Source: Akkermansia muciniphila
GTDB lineage: Bacteria > Verrucomicrobiota > Verrucomicrobiia > Verrucomicrobiales > Verrucomicrobiaceae
Direction: 5' to 3'
DNA length: 34,920 nt
Assembly (NCBI GenBank): GCA_945882215.1
Contig: CAMCWM010000039.1
Span: 1 to 34,920, forward strand
Part shown: one piece after another, positions 14,880 through 22,382 of the stretch
How the letters are laid out: every line of letters starts with the position of its first letter
How positions within the stretch are numbered: position 1 is the first letter of the stretch
Translations under genes and position numbers: made by a program
Notes under the pieces: model-generated
Seen by the model: only the letters and a program-made list of their open reading frames with translations
Told to the model about the DNA's origin: nothing
The model's database searches: none

Positions 14880-17594
14880 TCAGCGCATCGCGGCCTGGGT
14901 GGCGGGAGGCAGGGATTGGAGGGAGACGGTGGCGCGGCAGGCGAGTTCGAGGCGCACGGTGCCCTTGCCGTCCGCCGTGGCGGTGTAAGGGCGGCCGTTT
15001 TCAAGGTAGGCACACATGCCACGCGGCTCGAAGCCGCCGAGGACGACTTCCACGGGGCGCAGATCACGCACCTGGAAAGTGGCACGGCGCGAGGACAGCT
15101 CCATGAACTCGACCGGGGCGCTGCTTTCGGCGAGATGGACGTGTTGTGAAGGTTTGTTCTTGGTGAGAACGAGCTCGGTGCGCGCTGTGCCCATGGTGTG
15201 GATGTAAACCTGGCCCTGATGTGTGGTGTAACCGGAGACGCCCTGGCATCGCGCCATGTCGGGCAGGCCAGCAGCAACGGGGAGACGCAGGCTGCGACTA
15301 TCGCCTGCGTTGAGGATGATCCAGCGATTGTCACCGGCGCTGAGGATGCGTGTGTGACGTGCGTCACGAATGCTGGCGGCATAAGCGGCGGCGGTCATGG
15401 CATGCAGCGGCTCACCAGCGCAGGCGTCGAAGGTTTGTTCGAGCGCGGTGACGCCCTGCTCGGTGCGCACGTCGGAAAAACGGCAGCGCACGGCCAGCGG
15501 CGTCAGGCGAATCGAATTGAAACCAGCCGCAGCAGCCGGGGTGGTCATTGATGCGGTCTGCGAGGCTGCGGGAAGATGCTCGACATTCATGGCGCGGCAG
15601 AAGCGCAGTGCTTCAGCGCTGGGCGCGGTGTTGTCGGGCCAGAGCATGAGGTTCACCTCTTTGCCCAGCGGGAGCAGCCGACGATGGATGTAGTTCATGG
15701 AGCCGGCGATCTCGCGTTCCATGTCGTGGCGCGTGGTTTTGGCGCGATCATTGAGCGTGCTGCTGATGTCGATGCCGGCGGTCCATTTTGATGGACGGGA
15801 GAAGGAATTCGAGGCGGCCTGCACCTGCGGCATGTCAAACAGGCTGCGGGCGATGTGTTCGAGACGTGGGGCGTCGGTGGCGTTCTGCTTTGGCAGCCAG
15901 CAGCGCATGTCAGCTTCGCAGACGGACACGGTGACTGGCAGCAGGTAGCGGTCGAGGATGCGATCACGCATGACTTCGGCGCAGAGCGGGAAGCCGGGCA
16001 GGGTGGTGGGCTCGGAGAAACCGGTGCTGTCGATGTGGCTGTAGAAGACACGACGGCCGTCGCGCGTGGTGGTGTCGGGAACGGGAGCCAGCGTGACGTC
16101 GCCGAGCCATTGTGTGAGGAAGGCGGCCACGTCGATTTGAGGTTCAGCGGTTGTGATTGCGGGTTCGATCCAGGCACCGCCCCATTTGGTGAGGAAGGCC
16201 TGATCGAAGCGATGGTCGGAGCCGAGCGCATCCTGACCATGCAAGGCGAGGACGATGCGGGCGTCGGCGGGGGCTTCGAGGTCGAGGAAGCCGAGCGTGC
16301 GTGCGGTGATCCTCGCATTCGCACGCAGCAGGGTGGAATCCATGCTGGCGACGTTCGTTTTGACGAGGCGTGCGGGTGCTTTGGCGCTGCCGCCGAGGCC
16401 GAGATGCTGCATGGCGAGATGCCGTGCGGCCTCGTCGGTGAATGGCATGCCGGTGAGGAGCAGCGGGATGTTTCTGGCACGCAGCGAGGGCAGCCAGGCG
16501 GCGAGGGTGCGCTGCTGTTCGGCGCTGAGCACGAGGCTGGAGTCAAGGATGACGGCGGCGAAGCGGTGATCCTGCGGGAGGAAATCAGCACCAGTGACGT
16601 TGCGGAAGTCGAGCTCGCAGCCGAGCCATTCGAGCGGCTGACGCAGAAGGCGTGCGGTGGTCGTGGCGTCAGCGGCGGCGGCTGTTTCACCAACGTGCTG
16701 CTTGTCCCAGCCGTGCAGGACGAGCACACGGCGGGAGATTTCCTCCAGCGGGCCGAGATTGATGCCACTCAATACAGGTGTGGTGATAAAGGGAAGGGTG
16801 CCGATGGCGGTGAGGCGTTGCGCGGCCTCGCGGCATGCTGAGCGATCATCAGCAGGGGCATAATCGACGGCGAAGACCCGCATGCCCTGCATCTGGACGC
16901 TGCGGATGAGGCGTGAGAGGCGCTGTGTTTCGGCGATGGGCGTCCAGTCCACCGTGTTGTTTTTGCCTTCACGAGTGTAAACGCCGAGCGCGAGAAAACC
17001 GTCGGCCACATGAACGGCTTCGATGCCAAGACCGAGATGCAGATCGAGCAGGAGGTGTTTGTCGGGATAACGCTGGCGCAGCGTGGCGGCGAGTGTGAGC
17101 ACGGCGGCGCGGGAGTCGGGATTCGCTGCTTCTTCACCGAGGCTGAGCACGAAGCCGTCGAAGCCCTTTTTCGCCACCGGATCGACGAGCGCTTCGACGG
17201 CCCAGGCGATCCATCGAGGATCAGCGGGATCGACGATGCGGGTCCGCTTGCCGGAGGCGGGCGGCTTGGTGGACACCTGGCGGTCGGCAGCCAGCATGGC
17301 CTCGCGTGATCCGGTGCGCACATGAGCGAGGTCGAGCAGCGCGAGGTAGCGGTTTCCTTGGGCATGGCCGGGCTCCATGTCGAGCTCCGCATGTGGATGG
17401 AGCACGCAGAGATCGAACGCGGCGAGGGAACGAGCGTCGGGACGCAGGGATTGATCCACCCAGAAGCTGCGAAATGCCGGCATCTCGGCCGCCATGCCGG
17501 CGATTCCAGTCAGTCCGAACAGCACCCTGCACAAGAGGTGGCTCAGAGTGGACGATGACTTCGGAAACCGGGGGGTGAGTGATGCGGTAGGCAT
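14880..17594 (-). CDS. PelA-like exported protein with apparently degenerate hydrolase and deacetylase domains
   Basis: A 904-residue protein with a signal-like N-terminus (hydrophobic part about residues 18-36). Region order matches PelA of Pel exopolysaccharide systems. First is a TIM-barrel glycosidase-like domain (about 40-280; DGFVLSLGEE at 146-155). Next is an alpha/beta (flavodoxin/GATase-like) middle domain (about 290-480), then a polysaccharide-deacetylase-like domain from about 515 (FYSHIDSTGF with H520 and D522; LLPVTVSVCEAD), then a beta-rich tail. PelA trims and deacetylates Pel polymer in the periplasm. Key positions look changed: where PelA-type deacetylases have SHTYSHP-like metal histidines, this protein has SNSFSRP (N596, R600). 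The hydrolase DGxFLD-type acidic residue is Ser (S151). It may bind glycan without catalysis. Start chosen at the first ATG of the frame. Confidence 0.78.
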   Translation of the reverse strand: MPTASLTPRFPKSSSTLSHLLCRVLFGLTGIAGMAAEMPAFRSFWVDQSLRPDARSLAAFDLCVLHPHAELDMEPGHAQGNRYLALLDLAHVRTGSREAMLAADRQVSTKPPASGKRTRIVDPADPRWIAWAVEALVDPVAKKGFDGFVLSLGEEAANPDSRAAVLTLAATLRQRYPDKHLLLDLHLGLGIEAVHVADGFLALGVYTREGKNNTVDWTPIAETQRLSRLIRSVQMQGMRVFAVDYAPADDRSACREAAQRLTAIGTLPFITTPVLSGINLGPLEEISRRVLVLHGWDKQHVGETAAAADATTTARLLRQPLEWLGCELDFRNVTGADFLPQDHRFAAVILDSSLVLSAEQQRTLAAWLPSLRARNIPLLLTGMPFTDEAARHLAMQHLGLGGSAKAPARLVKTNVASMDSTLLRANARITARTLGFLDLEAPADARIVLALHGQDALGSDHRFDQAFLTKWGGAWIEPAITTAEPQIDVAAFLTQWLGDVTLAPVPDTTTRDGRRVFYSHIDSTGFSEPTTLPGFPLCAEVMRDRILDRYLLPVTVSVCEADMRCWLPKQNATDAPRLEHIARSLFDMPQVQAASNSFSRPSKWTAGIDISSTLNDRAKTTRHDMEREIAGSMNYIHRRLLPLGKEVNLMLWPDNTAPSAEALRFCRAMNVEHLPAASQTASMTTPAAAAGFNSIRLTPLAVRCRFSDVRTEQGVTALEQTFDACAGEPLHAMTAAAYAASIRDARHTRILSAGDNRWIILNAGDSRSLRLPVAAGLPDMARCQGVSGYTTHQGQVYIHTMGTARTELVLTKNKPSQHVHLAESSAPVEFMELSSRRATFQVRDLRPVEVVLGGFEPRGMCAYLENGRPYTATADGKGTVRLELACRATVSLQSLPPATQAAMR

Positions 17595-17648
17595 GACAGC
17601 GTGCGTGGGGCTTTCAAAATTGCGAACGCTGGCATTTTAGAGTCTTGA

Positions 17649-17693
17649 ATTATAGAAGCAATAATTGACGGCTCGTTTACAAAACACTTACCA
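17649..17693. promoter_or_regulatory. AT-rich divergent promoter region (PelA-like gene and cupin gene)
   Basis: The gap between the two divergent genes is clearly AT-richer than its surroundings. On the minus strand there is a perfect TATAAT (plus-strand 17649-17654), 55 bases upstream of the PelA-like start, without a good -35. On the plus strand TTGACG (17665-17670) stands with a poor -10 near 17688-17693. Either or both could drive the flanking genes. Confidence 0.4.
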
Positions 17694-17756
17694 GCCACGC
17701 AGCAGGCCAAAAACAGGTCGCCAAACCGGGCGATGAAAGAGAACATCATTTTCACC

Positions 17757-18119
17757 ATGAACTCCCCTCCAACACGCACATTTGCCGAAGGCATCTTGAT
17801 CGATCAGCCGTGGGGAAAACTCACCTGGCTGGCCTCCCGTGAGTTGGGGAACTCAACCACGATGACCTTTGGCCGGGTGACGATTCCTGCCGGTCAAACG
17901 AACCCGCGTCACCGCCACCCGAACTGCGACGAAATCCTGCACCTGCTCTCTGGCAGGCTCGAACACAGCCTCGGCGATCAGAAATTCCTCCTCAACCCTA
18001 GCGACACCATCTCCATCCCCGCTGGTCAGTGGCACAATGCCCGTGCGCTGGACGGCGTGGATGCCGAGATGGTGATCTGCTTTTCCTCTGCGGACCGGGA
18101 GACGGAGTTTGAGGAATGA
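17757..18119 (+). CDS. Single-domain cupin protein
   Basis: A 120-residue conserved beta-barrel protein with both cupin motifs. Motif 1 is PRHRHPNCDEILHLLSGRLEH with the metal ligands HxH and Glu; motif 2 is DTISIPAGQWHNARAL with the ligand His. Such small cupins bind a divalent metal and serve as isomerases, dioxygenases or ligand sensors; nothing here identifies the substrate. Two ATGs are possible, 17733 and 17757; the second begins closer to the domain. It is read away from the PelA-like gene and converges on the cytochrome/PSD1 gene with a single base between the stops. Confidence 0.85.
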   Translation: MNSPPTRTFAEGILIDQPWGKLTWLASRELGNSTTMTFGRVTIPAGQTNPRHRHPNCDEILHLLSGRLEHSLGDQKFLLNPSDTISIPAGQWHNARALDGVDAEMVICFSSADRETEFEE

Positions 18120-18120
18120 A

Positions 18121-21100
18121 TCAACCCTTCGTCACTACCTCGTCGAGATTCATCACCAGATTCGCCGCCATCGTCCACGCGGCGAGTTCGGCGGGGTTGA
18201 GTTTCTCATCGGGTTTCGATTCGCCGTAGCTGATGGCTTTTTTGGCCTCCTCGGGCTTCGCGGTGTATGCGACGAAATGTTTTTCGACGGACTGGCGGAC
18301 GATCTCGGCCTCCTGGGCATTGGGGAAACGGCCGGTGGCATTGCGAAACAGCGCGGTGATGCGCGCATCGGTGCTGGCGGCGGTTTGCAACACGCGCTGG
18401 GCGAAATTTCGCGAGGCTTCGAAGAACTGCACGTCATTCATGAGCGTGAGCGCCTGGAGGGGCGTGTTGCTGCGCTCGCGGCGCAGGCAGTAGCTCTCGC
18501 GGTTTGGCGCGTCGAAGGAGGTCATGTTCGGCGGCGGCGCGGTGCGCTTCCAGAAGGTGTACAAACTGCGCCGGTAGAGCGATTCGCCATGGTCCTGGAT
18601 GTAGTTGCGCGTGTTGCTGCCGCCGAAACCGACCGGCTCCCAGATGTTCTCCGGCTGGTAGGGTTTCACGCCCTTACCGCCGATTTTCGGACTGAGCAAA
18701 CCAGACACAAACAGCGCTGAATCACGCACCACTTCGGCGTCGAGACGAAAACGCGGCCCATGGGCGAGGAGACGGTTCTCCGGGTCCAACTGCATGCTGC
18801 GTTCCGAAAATTGCGTGCTCTGTCGATAAGTGTGCGACGTGACGATCAGCTTCACGAACGCTTTCATGTCCCAGCCGCTCTCGCGGAACGTCACCGCCAG
18901 CCAGTCGAGCAGTTCGGGATGGCTTGGCGGCTCGCCTTGGGAGCCAAAGTCGTTGCTCGTTTTCACCAATCCGGTGCCGAAGAACTGCTGCCACAGTCGG
19001 TTTGCCTGCACACGGGCCGTGAGAGGATGCTGCGGGCTGACGAGCCATTTCGCCAGATCAAGGCGTGTGTAGTTGTCCTGCTTCGGCAAGGCCGGGAAAA
19101 TCGCCGGTGTGCCGCGGGTGACCTTGTCCTTGGGCTTGTCATACTGGCCGCGATCCATCACGAAGCTTTCACGCGGCGTGGGTAGATCGGCCATGACGAA
19201 GGTGGCGGGAATCACTTCGTCCAGCGCCTTCTTTTTCGCCTCCATGGCCAGTTTTTCGGCCCGCACGCCGTCCACGATCTCGCGCGCGCCTTGATACTCG
19301 TTTTCAAACCACCACTCCTGCAGGCGCTTCACGTCTTTCTCCGGCCATTCGAGCTGCTTTTTGCCGCGCACGAGAGTTTGCAGATCATTCGGCAGGCCTT
19401 CGATGCGCTTGCCCTGGCTTTTCTCGATCCACATCTTCCAGGACCATTGTGGATCCTTCGCCGGATCGACGCGTGAACTCATCGCCAGGTGATCCCAATG
19501 GACCGTGCCGCCAAACTGCGTGAACGCGTAGCCCGTGACCTTCGCGCCGGGCTTCAAGCCGAGACGATCAGCCGCGACTTCGAGCTTTACCCATTTTCCG
19601 GCCTCGGGCAGCGCCCCCATCTGCACTTTCTCGGGCGTGCGCACCTGACCGAAGGGAATCGCCCCTTCTTCGCCCCATACGGCGCGATGGTTCCATCCCG
19701 CCGTGTGAAATTGCAGCATGATGGCCTTCGGCGGGTTCTTGGCGTCGATGAAACACTGCACGCTGAGTTTTCCGTTCGGCGGGATTTCATATTTGCCGCC
19801 TGCTGAGAAGAAATCCTGTGCCACGCCGGTTGCGGTGCGTTTCAGCGCCGCGTTGCCGCTGAAAACGGGGTCTTTGTCCTTGGTCACGAGCAGAGTTGGA
19901 TGTCCGCCACTCGATTCCACCTTGGCATTGGCGGGGAAAGCATCCTCAAACCACACCAGTTCGCTCGTCTGCACCGGTGGTGGTGGAGTCAGCGTCGCTG
20001 GATCGACGTAGTTCAGCTTCGAGATCGACTCGCGGATCTTTGACTGCGTTGCGGCGATGCCTTGATCGAGTTCCGTGATCTGTTTCTTCTGCTCGGCGGT
20101 GCTCAGACGCAGAATCGGTGGTGTCAGCAGAATGTTGCCATCCATCGCTGGATCGGCGGCGCTGTTGAAGAAGGCATACATCGAGTAAAACTCCTTCTGC
20201 GAGATCGGATCGAACTTGTGATCGTGGCACACCGCACAGCCTGCCGTGAGGCCCAACCACACCGCCATCGTCGTGTCCGCGCGATCCACCGCATAGCGGA
20301 AGACAAACTCCTCATTGATGCTGCCGCCCTCGCTCGTCGTCACGTTGCAACGATTGAATCCCGACGCGACCTGCTGTTCCACCGTCGCATTCGGCAACAG
20401 ATCGCCCGCAAGCTGCCAGACGGTGAACTGGTCATACGGCAGGTTCGCATTGAACGCGTTCACCACCCAGTCGCGGTAAGGCCACATGCTGCGCTCGTTG
20501 TCCAAATGCAGGCCATGCGTGTCCGCGTAACGCGCCGCATCCAGCCAGTAGCGGCCCATGTGCTCGCCGTAGCGTTCGGACTTCAGCAGACGGGCGACGA
20601 CTTTTTCATACGCATCCGGGCTGCTGTCTGCCAGAAAGGCGTCGATCTCCGCCAGCGTCGGCGGCAGGCCGGTCAAATCGAGCGTCACCCGGCGAATCAG
20701 CGTCTCCTTCGAAGCCTCCGGTGATGGCGGCAGCTTTTCCTCAGCCAGTCGAGCTTGGATGAACGCATCAATCCCATTCTTGACCATCCCCTTGACCGGC
20801 GGCGGAGCCGCTTTGACCGGCGCTTCAAATGCCCAATGCTTCTTGTACTCCGCGCCTTCCTTGATCCAGCGCTTCAAAATCTCCACCTGGGGCGCTGTGA
20901 CCTTCTTGTGCGAGTCCGGCGGTGGCATCACCTCGTCCTCATCCGTCGAAACGATGCGCTGAATGATCGAGCTCACCTCGGGGGCGCCCGGCTTGATGGG
21001 AAACACGCCGTCGATGGCGGTGAAAGCGCCCTCCGGCAGGTCGAGCCGCAAATCCGCCTTCCGTTTCTTCGCGTCCAGCCCGTGGCAGGCGAAGCAGTTG

Positions 21101-21201
21101 TCACTGAGGATCGGCCGGATGTCGCGATTGAAGTCCAGCTTCCCCGCCCCTTGGGCAGAGGCAGCGACAACGGCAGAAACAAGGCAGACGCGGAAAATCA
21201 T
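18121..21201 (-). CDS. Planctomycete-type cytochrome c / DUF1549 / DUF1553 (PSD1) protein
   Basis: A 1026-residue exported protein with signal peptide (residues 1-19). The first domain is planctomycete cytochrome c (PSCyt1) with the heme site CFACH (C36, C39, H40), then DUF1549 (PSCyt2, about 135-360), which has a second CxxCH, GCAVCHDHKFDP. A middle region of about 250 residues probably forms a beta-sandwich ligand-binding insert, and DUF1553 (PSD1) lies in the last 300 residues (NRLWQQFFGTGLVKTSNDFGSQGEPPSHPELLDWLA, read in pieces). These proteins are large periplasmic heme proteins almost confined to Planctomycetes and Verrucomicrobia and are thought to act in extracellular oxidation or polysaccharide breakdown. 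Their usual partner, a DUF1501 Tat protein, is absent here. The start at 21201 was chosen for the signal peptide. Confidence 0.93.
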   Translation of the reverse strand: MIFRVCLVSAVVAASAQGAGKLDFNRDIRPILSDNCFACHGLDAKKRKADLRLDLPEGAFTAIDGVFPIKPGAPEVSSIIQRIVSTDEDEVMPPPDSHKKVTAPQVEILKRWIKEGAEYKKHWAFEAPVKAAPPPVKGMVKNGIDAFIQARLAEEKLPPSPEASKETLIRRVTLDLTGLPPTLAEIDAFLADSSPDAYEKVVARLLKSERYGEHMGRYWLDAARYADTHGLHLDNERSMWPYRDWVVNAFNANLPYDQFTVWQLAGDLLPNATVEQQVASGFNRCNVTTSEGGSINEEFVFRYAVDRADTTMAVWLGLTAGCAVCHDHKFDPISQKEFYSMYAFFNSAADPAMDGNILLTPPILRLSTAEQKKQITELDQGIAATQSKIRESISKLNYVDPATLTPPPPVQTSELVWFEDAFPANAKVESSGGHPTLLVTKDKDPVFSGNAALKRTATGVAQDFFSAGGKYEIPPNGKLSVQCFIDAKNPPKAIMLQFHTAGWNHRAVWGEEGAIPFGQVRTPEKVQMGALPEAGKWVKLEVAADRLGLKPGAKVTGYAFTQFGGTVHWDHLAMSSRVDPAKDPQWSWKMWIEKSQGKRIEGLPNDLQTLVRGKKQLEWPEKDVKRLQEWWFENEYQGAREIVDGVRAEKLAMEAKKKALDEVIPATFVMADLPTPRESFVMDRGQYDKPKDKVTRGTPAIFPALPKQDNYTRLDLAKWLVSPQHPLTARVQANRLWQQFFGTGLVKTSNDFGSQGEPPSHPELLDWLAVTFRESGWDMKAFVKLIVTSHTYRQSTQFSERSMQLDPENRLLAHGPRFRLDAEVVRDSALFVSGLLSPKIGGKGVKPYQPENIWEPVGFGGSNTRNYIQDHGESLYRRSLYTFWKRTAPPPNMTSFDAPNRESYCLRRERSNTPLQALTLMNDVQFFEASRNFAQRVLQTAASTDARITALFRNATGRFPNAQEAEIVRQSVEKHFVAYTAKPEEAKKAISYGESKPDEKLNPAELAAWTMAANLVMNLDEVVTKG

Positions 21202-21242
21202 GGGGTGGGAGTACGTTCGCCATGCTCCACTGCTTTCCGAAG

Positions 21243-22274
21243 TCACGCATCCAGAGTGTAGCGCACCACATGGAAAAACACGGGCGCGGCGAAGCTGAGT
21301 GAATCCATGCGGTCCATGAAACCGCCGTGACCGCCGATGGCAGTGCCCCAGTCTTTGACACCACGGTCACGTTTGATTGCGGACATCACCAGGCCGCCTG
21401 CGAAGCCCATGAGCACGACAAGAGCGGCCATGCCTGCGGCTTGCAGCGGTGAAAACGGCGTGGCCCACCAAAGTGCGGCACCGAGGCCCACGGTGGTCGC
21501 ACCACCGCCGAGCAAACCTTCCCATGTCTTGCCAGGACTGACGTTGGGGGCAATCTTGTGTTTGCCGCAGGTTTTACCCCACACGTACTGCATCACGTCG
21601 CTCATCTCGACGATGGCGACGAACCAGAACAGCAGCTTGGCATTCTGTCCTTCATAACCAGGAATCTTGAGCAGCAGCAGAATGGCGGGGGCATAGCTGA
21701 TGCAATACACGCAGACCATCAGCCCCCACTGAATCTTCGCGGTACGTTCCAGGAAGCGTTCACAGTCCCCCGCCATCGCTGTGCGCAGCGGCACGAAGAG
21801 GAAGGCGTAAACAGGAATCAAAATGACAAACACACCGTACCACTGCGTCGCCAGAAAATAGTAGTGCAGCGGCGTGATGACGAAGAACACCCAGAAGAGC
21901 GTGCGGTGATCGCCCGATTTCGTCGGTGACAACGTGATGAACTCCCGCAGCGCCATGAACGAGCACAGCCCGAACAAGATCGTGGTCCCGATGTTCCCCA
22001 GCGCCAGCGCCCCTGCAAACACCGCCGCCATCATCCACCAAGCATTGGTGCGAGCATTCACGTTCGCCATCGTGGCTCTGGCGGCGTCGGAGGTTGCTCG
22101 TTTTGCCAAAACAAAGCCGATGGCTGATGCAATGATGAGCAGACCGAGCGTGCCGCCAACAAGCCAGAAGAGCTCGGGATCACCTGCTTTGAAAAAAAGA
22201 GACGGCATGGAGCCAAGCAATAGCATGAGGGTGCCCGAGCCAGCGAGAAAAATCGGCGCTTCCGATGTCTGCAA
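21243..22274 (-). CDS. cdsA: Phosphatidate cytidylyltransferase (CDP-diglyceride synthase)
   Basis: A 343-residue membrane protein with about eight helices. The C-terminal family signature is present: SAIKRDRGVKDWGTAIGGHGG, followed by MDRMDS, which holds the metal-binding acidic residues. A second conserved part is SDVMQYVWGKTCGKHKIAPNVSPGKTWEG. It makes CDP-diacylglycerol from CTP and phosphatidic acid in the inner membrane, the branch point feeding PgsA. The first codon of the frame is TTG; an internal ATG at 22226 would remove 16 residues but still keep the helices. Another phospholipid gene, pgsA, lies about 2.4 kb away on the other strand. Confidence 0.9.
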   Translation of the reverse strand: MQTSEAPIFLAGSGTLMLLLGSMPSLFFKAGDPELFWLVGGTLGLLIIASAIGFVLAKRATSDAARATMANVNARTNAWWMMAAVFAGALALGNIGTTILFGLCSFMALREFITLSPTKSGDHRTLFWVFFVITPLHYYFLATQWYGVFVILIPVYAFLFVPLRTAMAGDCERFLERTAKIQWGLMVCVYCISYAPAILLLLKIPGYEGQNAKLLFWFVAIVEMSDVMQYVWGKTCGKHKIAPNVSPGKTWEGLLGGGATTVGLGAALWWATPFSPLQAAGMAALVVLMGFAGGLVMSAIKRDRGVKDWGTAIGGHGGFMDRMDSLSFAAPVFFHVVRYTLDA

Positions 22275-22382
22275 CTTTCATCTTGGCCGCACGTTTCAGC
22301 GCGGGCAAAGGGAAAAAGAAGGCGAAGTGAGACGCGAGCATCGTGCTCGACTTCCGCGTGCCCGGCTGTCATGCTTTCAGGC

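Noticed and set aside
14627..15382. 251-residue minus-strand frame containing the string HSSFGFRHSF
   Set aside because: The string is the known artefact of translating the ATTCGTC-type repeat, and the frame overlaps two better genes.
12666..17594. Complete Pel exopolysaccharide operon
   Set aside because: Only PelA-like and TPR-like proteins resemble Pel components; pelD, pelE, pelF and pelG are not in the window and the flanking genes are unrelated.
17543..17794. 83-residue minus-strand frame in the AT-rich gap before the PelA-like gene
   Set aside because: It spans the probable promoters and overlaps the PelA-like start; no motif or start signal.
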